Assembly: GCA_964631745.1 (NCBI GenBank)
Contig: CAZVWV010000006.1
Location: 1-54,086, forward strand
DNA length: 54,086 nucleotides
Direction: 5' to 3'
DNA from: CAZVWV01 sp964631745
Lineage (GTDB): Bacteria; Bdellovibrionota_C; UBA2361; JBGSMV01
Made by a program: the position numbers and the translations under genes. Of this stretch, positions 1 to 7,958 are shown in pieces. Under the pieces are notes generated by a model. It searched no databases and was not told the DNA's origin. It saw only the letters and a list, made by a program, of their open reading frames with translations. Position 1 is the stretch's first letter. Every line of letters begins with the position of its first letter.

Positions 1-29
1 AATATCCCTACTCTGCGCCGCGTTTGCAA

Positions 30-164
30 TTTACCCGGGGTTTTTGAGCAGCTACAAAAATTCTTAATATTTTCAGCACTGAGATCACGGCGATACACGG
101 AGTGGGCCAATTCCCACCCGGCGTTACCCGGAGTTAATGAGTAGGTACAAAAACCCCGGGTAAA
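30..164. repeat. Perfect 17-bp inverted repeat enclosing a 101-nt spacer
   Basis: Positions 30-46 (TTTACCCGGGGTTTTTG) are the exact reverse complement of 148-164. The motif resembles the outer flank of the dispersed hairpin-ended repeat found elsewhere in the window: downstream of the copy at 14.7 kb there is GCTTTGCCCAGGGTTTTTT, and downstream of the copy at 24.7 kb CCCCGGGCGTTTT. It is therefore probably the outer boundary of one or two abutting repeat copies. No gene is seen in 1-344. Confidence 0.75.
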
Positions 165-172
165 GCACGAGA

Positions 173-274
173 TATTATGTAGCGCGGACGACTCGTCCGC
201 CAATGTTCATAGTGGCACTACAGTTTAGGGCGAAGCCACCACCTGCTCGCACTTGGTGCTTCCTACCGGCCGTG
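173..274 (+). repeat. Dispersed hairpin-ended repeat, copy 1 (right end lost)
   Basis: The left end carries the palindrome GCGGACGACTCGTCCGC (184-200). The body then follows the family consensus, including AGGGCGAAGCCACCACCTG and the GCTCGCACTTGGTGCTTCCT segment. The right terminal hairpin is missing; similarity fades after CCGGCCG near 273. Both arms of the palindrome differ from the other copies at the paired position (GCGG/CCGC instead of GCCG/CGGC), a compensatory double change that keeps the stem. Confidence 0.85.
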
Positions 275-344
275 CATATTTTAAGATTGCAAAGCTGTCT
301 CATTTATGTTACATTTCGGCTACTAAAGGGTTGGACTAAATAGA

Positions 345-665
345 ATGAAGATTATTGATTATCGGGAAGGACTTCTAAAGAGGTTAAAAAACAGCCGGTA
401 TGCGTTAAAGCTCCTGAGACATTCGTTTGAGACGTCCTGCGACGACGGCAATTGGGAAGCCTTTGGTTTGGTGCTTGAAGACGTAGTGGCTGCCCAGGGA
501 AATATTCAAGCGTTCGCGAAAAGGGCTCATCTCAGCCGTGCTCATTTGTACCGCCTGTTTGGCAAGAAGGCCAATCCCACAATTGGCACACTCCTACCGA
601 TCCTAAAAGGTCTGGGGATAAAGCTCACACTTTCTTTGGAAGAAGAGAAGAAAAGAGCCGCTTAG
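345..665 (+). CDS. HI1420-type putative addiction-module antidote (HTH)
   Basis: This 106-aa protein matches the HI1420/TIGR02684 type of antidote: a short N-terminal part containing DDGNWEAFGLVLEDV (about residues 34-48), then a helix-turn-helix (QAFAKRAHLSRAHLYRLF, about 55-72) and the NPTIGTLLPILKGLGIKL tail typical of the family. Such proteins bind DNA and usually neutralise a RelE-like HI1419 toxin encoded just upstream. No toxin reading frame is visible in the 344 bases upstream or directly downstream, so it looks like an orphan antidote or a stand-alone regulator. It lies 70 nt after repeat copy 1. Family assignment is by remembered motif pattern; a generic XRE-like regulator is the alternative. 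Confidence 0.75.
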   Translation: MKIIDYREGLLKRLKNSRYALKLLRHSFETSCDDGNWEAFGLVLEDVVAAQGNIQAFAKRAHLSRAHLYRLFGKKANPTIGTLLPILKGLGIKLTLSLEEEKKRAA

Positions 666-758
666 GTTCAGACATGTGGGTAACTTTGGATTTGTTAGCG
701 GCGGGGAAAGGCGGGCGGCCCCTGGCCGCGCTGCTGTATTTTGATGGAGCCTCCTCCG

Positions 759-2192
759 TTACTCCTCTTCCTCACCTGGAGTCGGTATCGGTCTCAAAAA
801 TTGTAACATTCCGTCCGTAAGCCGATAAACGCCAGGGATGATTTGAAGCTTGCCTTGACGCATCAATTCTCTTAGTCGGCGAGCAAACTTGCCGCGCCCT
901 CTTAACAATTCGAACCCGGCTCCGACTGCGTTGTGAGTTGCAGCCTCAGCCAGTAACGGATCTGTCTCGCGGTAGTTCGGATGTGTTTCGAGATATTCTT
1001 GAAATCGAGGAGTAAGTTTGGCGATGATCGGAGCGGATAAATTAGTACTATCAGAATCATCTAATCCACCATCGAGTATACGGTTAAGCGCTGCCTTAGC
1101 CGCTCCACAACCCAGATGTCCCAATGGAACAACTATGACTTCTTCCGGCAGGCCACGGGCTCGTTTGTCGGCAAGTGCATCCTCCACTGCGATAGTGAGG
1201 CTTCTAATTACTGCCCCGTTCACCATCAGCCCGGCGTTACGGATAACTTCGAACATTCCGTTAGGTCCGGAAATGACTATGCCGGGAGAAGTCCGGGAGT
1301 CTGAACAGCTAAGAAAAACGAGATCTGTAGTGACGGCAGGTCTGAAACTGCTTCTAACAAAGTGTTTATTCCCAGCCATTAAAGCTTCTAGTTCAAATAA
1401 AACTGGGTGCAACTTTTCAACCTCCCCGGCGTAACGGCCGGTTGCAATAGCCGTTAGCTCATCTGCCGGAACCGCTTTGTCTTGATCTTTCGAAGCAAGT
1501 ACTGAAGAAATTGTGACCTGACCGGTATCATTATCGTAAAAAGCCTGAACAACTATCAACTTACCAGATTGAGTAAATTCGCGAATTGGAGGCGAATACT
1601 CAACTATCTGCTTCATGCTGGCCCGGGCATGCAGCCAATCACCATGCGGTACCTCGGCTCTACCGGGAATGTTAGGAATATCAATCAACTGAAGTCCTTC
1701 AAGCCAATGCGCGCTGGATTTTTGTAGACCGTGCAGTACAGCGACCTCTCCGTCAGGCATTGTGCCTACGTGTGCACGGCACGGCATCGTGTCCTGGACG
1801 TCGCTAGAACACTTATGGGCTATAACGAAAACTACTTTTACGGACGGCTTGCCATCTTCGCCCTTAAGGTGTTCGACCGCGTAATTGGCACTGGCAAGAT
1901 GGGCGATCTTTCCGGCCAAGCCACGAGCGGTGACTGAAAATGCAAACCCTGGGCCCGTAATCCCAAAGGCAAGTTCTGGCGGAACCTTTCCGCAGGTGAA
2001 CACAAGCACCTTTGGACGTTGTTCAGCTAATGAAGCTGCCGCAAAGTGTCGCCAAACATCATTCCCCTGAACCACCGGTAAAAGGCTTGGAATAATCGGG
2101 CCTGAAAAATGCCCTTGAATCGCCGCTAACACGGATCTTTCGCCTCTACTAAGTCGATAAGGTTCAATATGAGTGTCAATATGCCCGACCAT
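759..2192 (-). CDS. Tandem beta-carbonic anhydrase-like protein, N-terminal half degenerate
   Basis: The 477-aa protein contains two copies of a beta-carbonic anhydrase fold. The C-terminal copy (about 260-477) is complete: GNKHFV, zinc-ligand motif CSDSR (C296, D298, R300), RNAG (318-321), and GHLGCG giving H359 and C362. It ends in a characteristic strand, IIPGVYRLTDGMLQFL. The N-terminal copy (about 55-230) has a matching layout and a similar terminal strand (VVQAFYDNDTGQVT, 214-227), but CSDSR is replaced by CGKVP (C67) and the second motif is AHKC (H126, C128), one residue shorter than the usual HxxC. The second half should hydrate CO2; the first is probably structural or regulatory. The protein is about twice the family's usual length. 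It is encoded alone, with no partner gene nearby. Confidence 0.85.
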   Translation of the reverse strand: MVGHIDTHIEPYRLSRGERSVLAAIQGHFSGPIIPSLLPVVQGNDVWRHFAAASLAEQRPKVLVFTCGKVPPELAFGITGPGFAFSVTARGLAGKIAHLASANYAVEHLKGEDGKPSVKVVFVIAHKCSSDVQDTMPCRAHVGTMPDGEVAVLHGLQKSSAHWLEGLQLIDIPNIPGRAEVPHGDWLHARASMKQIVEYSPPIREFTQSGKLIVVQAFYDNDTGQVTISSVLASKDQDKAVPADELTAIATGRYAGEVEKLHPVLFELEALMAGNKHFVRSSFRPAVTTDLVFLSCSDSRTSPGIVISGPNGMFEVIRNAGLMVNGAVIRSLTIAVEDALADKRARGLPEEVIVVPLGHLGCGAAKAALNRILDGGLDDSDSTNLSAPIIAKLTPRFQEYLETHPNYRETDPLLAEAATHNAVGAGFELLRGRGKFARRLRELMRQGKLQIIPGVYRLTDGMLQFLRPIPTPGEEEE

Positions 2193-2519
2193 AATTCCTG
2201 CTTAATTTCTGAAATCTCTCGCGGCTTGCTGTGCCCATTCGGCGGACATCATTCTACCCGGCCAGAGCGATAGCACGCCCTATTGTAACACCGTATTTAA
2301 TCTAACTCTAGCGATTGGCCAGGTGTGTTCACGAAAAAGTACGAAATCATTTAGTAAAAGCAACAACCCCCAATTCCTGATCAGAATCATAATCTATTTT
2401 AGCAACCGCCAGATCCTGCCGACATATTACTATACTCCTGATTCCTCTCGCTCCAAGAGATTGAGGCCGCCCATTTCAGAGAGATGTATTGCTGATGTAT
2501 TGCTTTAGGGAGCAGTCGT
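2193..2519. other. Intergenic region with adjacent 11-bp direct repeat
   Basis: No convincing gene is seen between the divergent carbonic anhydrase-like and kinase genes. The only structure I see is the 11-mer GATGTATTGCT, present twice in direct contact at 2483-2493 and 2494-2504, ending 4 nt before the AGGGAG ribosome binding site (about 2508-2513) of the kinase. The region must hold promoters for both divergent genes, but I cannot assign boxes with confidence. Confidence 0.5.
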
Positions 2520-3749
2520 TTGAGATTAGTAATTTTTTCGTTGGCGGCGCTGTTTGTTTCGGTGCTGGCCTTGTTTCGTGCCGATTGGGGGCGCAAGCAC
2601 AATCTTAAATTGCTTGCGGATCTGCGCCGTGATCTAGAGAAGGCCTTGCACGATCTTCGAAAGCGCGGAGAGCTTGCCAATGAAATCGCGCACGAGATTA
2701 AAAATCCGATAACCGCCATCTTATGTTCCGCTGAAACATTGGATCTGATTTTGGGGCCGACGCTCTCGCCGGAACATCGCCGTTCGCTTAGGTATATCAA
2801 AGAGTATGGTGATAACTTGCTGCGATTGGTGAGTGACTTTATCGATCTAAACCGCACTGAAAACCATCACATCGTTGCCAAGCCTTTGGCTGTGGAAATA
2901 CTGCCGACTATAAAGTCCATAGTTGGACTACTTGAATCTAATGCCATTAAGAGAAAAATTGTAGTAAGTATAGAGTGCGTGGCTCCTGAGTTGAAAGCGT
3001 ATGTAGATCCGCGGCATTTGAAACAGATCGCCTTTAACCTAATTCACAATGCTATTAAATACACTCAGCCCGGCGGGGCTATTGTGGTAAGGATTAATAG
3101 TGATTTCCCGGCGCCGCGAATTAGAATCGCAGTGTCTGATAACGGGCCGGGTGTGCCCCCTGAAATGCAGGCCAAAATTTTTGATGCCTATGCTCGCTAT
3201 GAGCGCTCGCAGCACAGCTCCGATCTTGGATCGGGGCTCGGGTTGGCGCTTTGTAAAGCCTTAGTGGAACTTGCCGGAGGCAGTATCGCCATCAAGTCTG
3301 ACCCAGGGCTGGGGTCTGAATTCGAGTTTGTCGTGCCGGAATTCTCCGTTGCTCCGAAGGCCGTGGCGGTGGCTGAGTCGCACGAGCGAGACTCCCGGCC
3401 AAGCGTGGAGAAACCTTGCGCAGGGCAACGCTTGTTAATTGTTGATAGAAACACCGGGGTCAGAGACTCTCTAAGCGATTTGGTTTTGGCGCTGGGCGGG
3501 GTAGCGGATCGGGCCGGGCAGGTAAGTGAGGCGCTAACAGCGATTTCACGTTTCCGATACGATGCCGTGATCGTGGATCAAGAGAGTGTCGGAGAGGGAA
3601 TCAATCAAATAGCTGGCGCGCTTGAAGGCTCCTCGGGAGAGCCGCCACGCCTGATAGTCACCACCGAGGACCAACACACAGTTGGCTCCGGAAAGACCAT
3701 CGACAAGCCTTTGAACGGCAAGCGCCTGCTTGAGGCCTTAACTAGATAA
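2520..3749 (+). CDS. Membrane-linked hybrid sensor histidine kinase with C-terminal receiver
   Basis: The TTG start is preceded by AGGGAG. Residues 1-19 form one hydrophobic segment, followed by a short helical linker, the HisKA dimerisation domain with H-box NEIAHEIKNP (H58), and the HATPase domain: N-box NLIHNAIKYT (172-181), G1 DNGPG (206-210), G2 GSGLGLAL (236-243). A receiver-like domain begins near residue 303 (RLLIVDRN). It keeps the phosphoacceptor Asp in VIVDQ (about 352) and the conserved Lys in IDKP (about 395), but the usual acidic pair at the start of the domain is Asp-Arg, so magnesium binding may be weakened. There is no periplasmic sensing domain, so the signal is probably membrane or cytoplasmic. 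No separate response regulator lies next to it. Target unknown. Confidence 0.9.
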   Translation: MRLVIFSLAALFVSVLALFRADWGRKHNLKLLADLRRDLEKALHDLRKRGELANEIAHEIKNPITAILCSAETLDLILGPTLSPEHRRSLRYIKEYGDNLLRLVSDFIDLNRTENHHIVAKPLAVEILPTIKSIVGLLESNAIKRKIVVSIECVAPELKAYVDPRHLKQIAFNLIHNAIKYTQPGGAIVVRINSDFPAPRIRIAVSDNGPGVPPEMQAKIFDAYARYERSQHSSDLGSGLGLALCKALVELAGGSIAIKSDPGLGSEFEFVVPEFSVAPKAVAVAESHERDSRPSVEKPCAGQRLLIVDRNTGVRDSLSDLVLALGGVADRAGQVSEALTAISRFRYDAVIVDQESVGEGINQIAGALEGSSGEPPRLIVTTEDQHTVGSGKTIDKPLNGKRLLEALTR

Positions 3750-3808
3750 CCAGAGTAGCTGTTTTGACAGGGCTGCCCTTATGCGCGAATTTGCGCTATA
3801 AGAGAGGC

Positions 3809-4099
3809 ATGGCAACCCGTGAAGAGATCATAGAAGCATTAAAGACTGTAGAAGATCCCGAACTCTTTTTGGATATCTGGTTTTTAGGATTAATTTACAA
3901 TATCGATATCGCAGATCGAGTAGTGAAGATCGAGATGACATTTACCTCTGCCATGTGCCCGGCTGGGCCTATGTTGAAAAGCGCGGTGGAAACAAAAGTC
4001 GGGGCGCTTCCGGAGGTTGATAAGGTTGAGGTGAAGATTGTGTTCTCCCCGCCCTGGCAGCCAAGCGAAGACGTGAAGGCCACACTCGGACTAATATGA
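3809..4099 (+). CDS. MIP18/DUF59 family protein (SufT/PaaD-like Fe-S assembly factor)
   Basis: The ATG at 3809 is chosen because it gives the usual family N-terminus (EEIIEALKTVEDPEL) and about 96 aa; an upstream start at 3764 adds a leader with no family similarity. Visible family features are DPEL..DI..LGLIYNI, the MTFTSAMCP.GP segment with its conserved Cys, and an amphipathic C-terminal half (VEVKIVFSPPW). MIP18 proteins help mature iron-sulfur proteins, or serve as part of phenylacetate or SUF systems. The gene overlaps the following acyl-CoA dehydrogenase by ATGA, so the two are translationally coupled. The sufCD genes lie 35 kb away. The exact client cannot be told. Confidence 0.85.
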   Translation: MATREEIIEALKTVEDPELFLDIWFLGLIYNIDIADRVVKIEMTFTSAMCPAGPMLKSAVETKVGALPEVDKVEVKIVFSPPWQPSEDVKATLGLI

Positions 4100-5112
4100 G
4101 CTTGCTGCGACCGAATTCCGAGGAACAGGATATGCGCGAACTTCTTGCGCGCTTCTTTTCGGAACAGATCACTTCTGAGTATCTTAGAAAAAGGGTTGAA
4201 CAATCAAAAGCGAGCGACCCTGAGCTTGATGCGAAATTATCTGAGCTGGGATTGTTCGATCTGGTGGCAGCTGAAGGCAAGGGTGACTTTGCCCAACTTG
4301 CGGTAATTGCCTTTGAATCCGCACGAGTGCTATGCCCCGAAAACATCATCGACAATCTTTATTTCGGGCCGTATTTTGCAAGCAGATTCAGCAAGAGCTT
4401 GCCTTCGGCCTTGATAGCGGGAATGGCCTCTGGGGAAAAACGAGTAGCGGGGGCTATATTGGAGACCGACTCGACAAGCTCTAAAAAACAGGGATTGTCC
4501 GGAACTTTGCGGCTAGTGCCTGGAGTTGAATGCGCACAGTTATTATTATTGCTTGAGCCAAGCGGGGCGGGATATCTCGCCCAAGCTCCCTTCGCCCTCA
4601 ATCCTGAAGAGTGCTTAGATCGTACCATCAAGAGATCGGCCGTGCAGTTGGATGGGCTATCTTTGACTAAACTTTCCGGGTTGGAGAACGCAGCACAGGG
4701 GCTCTTTATTTTGCGCGCGCTTGAACTTTCGGGAGTGGCCCAACGCGCGGTCAATATGACCGTCGAGTATGTGAAGCTGCGAAAACAGTTCGATCGCCCG
4801 GTGGGATCCTTCCAAGCCGTTCAGCACAGGCTTTCAGATATGTATCTCAAATCGGAAGCCATGCGCTCCCTGGCATTTTTTGCGGCATGGGCTTTTACAC
4901 ATAGCCCCGAGCAGATTAAACTGGCGGCGCAAAGCGCCTTGTCTATAGCGTTGGCAAATGCCTCAGTGGTTGTAGAGGGTGCTATACAGCTGCATGGCGG
5001 TATCGGTTTTACTTGGGAATATGATCTGCAGTTTTACCTACGGCGCGCAAAATCAATTGAAGCGCTGTATGCCGGGTACATTAATGATCAGGCGCTGCTT
5101 CAAGCCGTGTAA
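4096..5112 (+). CDS. Acyl-CoA dehydrogenase family protein (short, divergent)
   Basis: The 338-aa product has the C-terminal acyl-CoA dehydrogenase fold: RKQFDRPVGSFQAVQHRLSD (about 227-246) and QLHGGIGFTWEYDLQFYLRR (about 296-315). The N-terminal half is short and lacks the usual flavin-contacting TEP.AGSD-type motif, and no YEGTSEIQ-type catalytic glutamate segment is present at the end. This pattern is familiar from one subunit of heteromeric acyl-CoA dehydrogenases acting on steroid side chains or aryl/cyclic acyl-CoA esters. A partner subunit is not adjacent; the only other acyl-CoA dehydrogenase in the window (34.5 kb) is full-featured. The start overlaps the MIP18-like gene by ATGA. 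Substrate unknown. Confidence 0.85.
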   Translation: MSLLRPNSEEQDMRELLARFFSEQITSEYLRKRVEQSKASDPELDAKLSELGLFDLVAAEGKGDFAQLAVIAFESARVLCPENIIDNLYFGPYFASRFSKSLPSALIAGMASGEKRVAGAILETDSTSSKKQGLSGTLRLVPGVECAQLLLLLEPSGAGYLAQAPFALNPEECLDRTIKRSAVQLDGLSLTKLSGLENAAQGLFILRALELSGVAQRAVNMTVEYVKLRKQFDRPVGSFQAVQHRLSDMYLKSEAMRSLAFFAAWAFTHSPEQIKLAAQSALSIALANASVVVEGAIQLHGGIGFTWEYDLQFYLRRAKSIEALYAGYINDQALLQAV

Positions 5113-5118
5113 AACAGT

Positions 5119-5700
5119 TCACCCAACCGTCTCTAACAGCGCCGTCTCGATTAACTCACACCAGGTATGAATTATAGTAATGTGAATCTCCTGGATTCTT
5201 TCGGTCACATCCGCGGGAACCACAAGACAGAGATCGCAGTTCTCTTTTATCTGGCCGCCGCCTTTCCCAGAAAGACCGATAGTAAACGTGCCGCAGCTCT
5301 TAGCAGCGTCCACAGCTTTTAGAATATTCGAGGAATTACCTGAGGTCGAAATAACAACCAAACAATCCTTAGCGCCGCAAAATGTTTTCACGTATCTTTC
5401 GAAAAGCGAATCGTAACTGTAATCATTGCTCCAGCAAGTTAGTGAGCCGGGATCTTGAAAATGCATGGCTTTTATCCCCGGTCGTTCACGTTTAAATCGC
5501 GCGACTAACTCCTCTGTCAGATGCATAGAATCACAGGCAGAGCCTCCATTCCCACAGGAATATATAGTGCCGCCGTTCCGAATGCACTCCAACATTTTGT
5601 CGGCGCTTGCCGCTATGGAATTTAAAAAGACCGGGTCGGCCGCGATTACCGACTTAATTTCTGCCGAGCTGGAGAAAATTGATTTAATGGTTTCAATCAT
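5119..5700 (-). CDS. gmhA: Phosphoheptose isomerase-like SIS protein
   Basis: The product is about 193 aa from the Met at 5700, the normal GmhA length; an upstream start (5790) would overlap the preceding gene and adds a non-family leader. The SIS sugar-phosphate site is clear: CGNGGSACDSMHLTEELVARF-like segment, then STSGNSSNIL, and the C-terminal IQEIHITIIHTWCELIE helix with the conserved His. GmhA converts sedoheptulose 7-phosphate to D-glycero-D-manno-heptose 7-phosphate for LPS core or heptosylated glycans, in the cytoplasm. No hldE or gmhB is nearby. It lies downstream of the FliK-like gene on the same strand, with no strong ribosome binding site, so coupling is possible. Confidence 0.88.
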   Translation of the reverse strand: MIETIKSIFSSSAEIKSVIAADPVFLNSIAASADKMLECIRNGGTIYSCGNGGSACDSMHLTEELVARFKRERPGIKAMHFQDPGSLTCWSNDYSYDSLFERYVKTFCGAKDCLVVISTSGNSSNILKAVDAAKSCGTFTIGLSGKGGGQIKENCDLCLVVPADVTERIQEIHITIIHTWCELIETALLETVG

Positions 5701-5750
5701 TATTGGAATATAGCGCAGAGTGACAGCTCCGTCGAGCGTTCGATCCGACA

Positions 5751-7370
5751 CTAAACCACAGTTAAACTCTTTATCAGCTCCCCGTACCATTCAGGGATAT
5801 CGACTTGCGGTTCCCCCGATTCGCTTTTTATCATAATCTGGCCGAAGCCCATCTTTTCAATCTGTTCCTGTAGCTGCGCAGACTTGCCAGTTAGAAAACT
5901 AGCCACCGTCGGATTCTCACAGTTAAAGGCCAGCAAAACGTCTTTCTCGGAAAAATTCAGGGACACCCCCACCGTGCCCAAGCCCGGAAAGGGCAGGGCT
6001 AGCTCCACGTTTTCGTATCCATTCTGGTTACGCGCATGTTTCTTTCCTTGGTGTTGTTCTGCGATCTTGTTTGGTTGCGTTCCGATAATCCAGGCCGAGA
6101 GCACACCACTTAGGAGGGCTGGCATTAGAAAGACCTGCGGTTGTCCCGAGCCGCTTGCAAGCGTATTCAAACTATTTATTAGATCTTTGGCTGATACTAA
6201 GCTCTCTAAGTTCCGCAGCTCTTCATGTAGCGACTCAATTTCGTGGGCTTCAAGTGAAGAGAGTTTTGATTCCGGCAGCAGGCCGCCAAGTTTTTGAATG
6301 TGCTTGTTCAAGGCCGTGCGAATATCTTTATCCGAAGCCTTGGCGTCTCGTAAAGTCTTAAGTTCTGCATATAGCGGTAAGAGCGCCTCAGCGATTTTAT
6401 CTGAAGTTGCTCCGGCCCTATCAGTGGTCGATTCGAGCCAAGACATGGATTGCAAAAAGAGAATTAGGGGGCCGGCTTTGAGGTTGATTTTATCCAAACT
6501 GTTGCCCAGTTGTTCGAGGCCTCTAGGAGATTGCGCCGCAATTAGCATGCCCCCGATATCGGTATATATCTTCAGTTGACTTGCATTTAGTGCCGGTGTT
6601 GGTGTTTGTGGCGTCGTTGAAAAAGAAAGCTCGCCTTCAAGTTTACTAAGCAATTCTAAATGGTTTTTGACGGCCTCAAAGAGGCGCAGCTCGTGAGCAG
6701 GCAGCTTCAGTCTTAATAACTCTGTGAATATCTGTTTGAATTCGGGCACTGCGTGCTGAGAATGGCTCATCACCATAGTTTGCATGGTCTTCATAGTATC
6801 CTGTGGAGTGGCGAGCTGTTGCTCGCCAAGCAGCACATCTTTGGAAATTAAGCGCTTTATGAGGCTTGCGATCTTTTCTGTAAGCGGCGATTCGCCGCTT
6901 GGTTGAGCGCTGGGTGAGGAGACAGCTTTCAAAAGCGGGGACTGCTCCTGCGCGCTTAAGTTTTTAAACACCGCGGTCTTAAGCCCCTCCAGCGCTTGTT
7001 CCGGGAAAAGAGTTTGAATTATCTCTTGGAAGAGAGATTTTATTTCGAGCTTAGTTTTTGAAGGAATCGCATTCTGCCCGGCGCTCAAGATCTGTAGCAT
7101 CAACGGATCGGTGTTGGCCAAGACTCGTACAGTCAGAGTGTCGCCCGGTTTAGCTGTCTCGGGTAACATCGCTTTAAGAAGCTGACCGTTGATCAGTACT
7201 GCCGGATCTTGATTGACATCTAAAGCCACTTTTACATCTACGACACTTCCAACGTGAAGCGCTTCTCTGATGGCTGCGATAACTTGTACGGAGCTAGGTA
7301 TCGGAGCTGGCGCCGGCGGTTGTGGGCGATCTAGCCCCAGTTCTATTCGCTGGTTTATCTCAAACGGCAT
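5751..7370 (-). CDS. FliK C-terminal-domain-like protein, role unknown
   Basis: The 539-aa cytoplasmic-looking protein has no signal peptide. The N-terminal 100 residues are beta-rich (VGSVVDVKVALDVN...LTVRVLAN). A long helical, low-complexity middle (about 120-420) is rich in Leu, Lys, Ser and Gln. The last about 100 residues (ELALPFPGLGTVGVSLNFSE... to IPEWYGELI) resemble the hook-length control FliK C-terminal domain, where one partner strand pattern is LGxVxVxL...VxLxFxxENPxVxxxL. No other flagellar or type III secretion gene is in the window, so a hook-length role is doubtful; it may be an orphan paralogue. It sits directly upstream of gmhA on the same strand. Confidence 0.55.
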   Translation of the reverse strand: MPFEINQRIELGLDRPQPPAPAPIPSSVQVIAAIREALHVGSVVDVKVALDVNQDPAVLINGQLLKAMLPETAKPGDTLTVRVLANTDPLMLQILSAGQNAIPSKTKLEIKSLFQEIIQTLFPEQALEGLKTAVFKNLSAQEQSPLLKAVSSPSAQPSGESPLTEKIASLIKRLISKDVLLGEQQLATPQDTMKTMQTMVMSHSQHAVPEFKQIFTELLRLKLPAHELRLFEAVKNHLELLSKLEGELSFSTTPQTPTPALNASQLKIYTDIGGMLIAAQSPRGLEQLGNSLDKINLKAGPLILFLQSMSWLESTTDRAGATSDKIAEALLPLYAELKTLRDAKASDKDIRTALNKHIQKLGGLLPESKLSSLEAHEIESLHEELRNLESLVSAKDLINSLNTLASGSGQPQVFLMPALLSGVLSAWIIGTQPNKIAEQHQGKKHARNQNGYENVELALPFPGLGTVGVSLNFSEKDVLLAFNCENPTVASFLTGKSAQLQEQIEKMGFGQIMIKSESGEPQVDIPEWYGELIKSLTVV

Positions 7371-7538
7371 GATTGGGCGGTTGTACGCTACTTGTATTAA
7401 CGCTATACATAGTATCGTCCTGGTTGCGGCAGGATTTGAGAGGTATTTGGGAGGAATAACCGAATAGATTCAGTGGCTTAGCGGTGTTAGAAGTCGCTCT
7501 GAACGGACACTGACTCAAACGTTTTAGAAGGAATTAAT

Positions 7539-7952
7539 ATGGAAGTATCAATAGCTCTGCACATAATCGGCATCGCTTACTGGAACGTGGGCATGATGGT
7601 GCTCACGAATCTTTTGCGACGGGCTGCGGTCGCCAACGGTCAAGACGCCACTCTGAATTTAGTCTCCAAAAAAACAGCTTTCGGCGTGGTTTTGCCGGGC
7701 CTCGTCTTATCTATCGTAACCGGTCTCTATCAACTGGTAAGTATGGGAATGGCGAGTTATTTTAGTCGCGGCTGGTTCCACGGCAAACTTACCTTAGTTA
7801 TGGTATTGCTCGGCATTACCATATATTGCTTCCTAAAGTTGCCGCGCGTAGCGACCCTTAGCGAAAGTATGCGAGCGACCTTCCTTAAGCTGCATATCGG
7901 CTCAGCCTTAATTTTTATTGTGGTGGTTTTCTTAACAATCCTTGGAAGGTAG
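7539..7952 (+). CDS. HemJ/CopD-like four-helix membrane protein
   Basis: The 137-aa product has four predicted membrane helices (about 4-24, 47-68, 80-100, 115-135). The pattern HIIGIAYWNVGMMVL..LLRRA near the N-terminus, a GW..GKL segment before helix 3, and the short loops resemble HemJ (UPF0093) and CopD-type proteins. HemJ oxidises protoporphyrinogen IX to protoporphyrin IX in bacteria without HemG or HemY. The key histidine at the start of helix 1 is present, but other heme genes are absent here, so the function is only suggested. A good ribosome binding site (AGAAGGA) precedes the ATG. The next gene, sppA, starts 6 nt after the stop, indicating an operon. Confidence 0.6.
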   Translation: MEVSIALHIIGIAYWNVGMMVLTNLLRRAAVANGQDATLNLVSKKTAFGVVLPGLVLSIVTGLYQLVSMGMASYFSRGWFHGKLTLVMVLLGITIYCFLKLPRVATLSESMRATFLKLHIGSALIFIVVVFLTILGR

Positions 7953-7958
7953 CACAAC

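Noticed and set aside
1018..1434. Plus-strand open frame of 138 codons inside the carbonic anhydrase-like gene
   Set aside because: It is antisense to a well-supported gene and its product has no family features; it follows from the codon pattern of the other strand.
2323..2508. Short open frame upstream of the kinase
   Set aside because: No ribosome binding site or recognisable features, and low-complexity composition.
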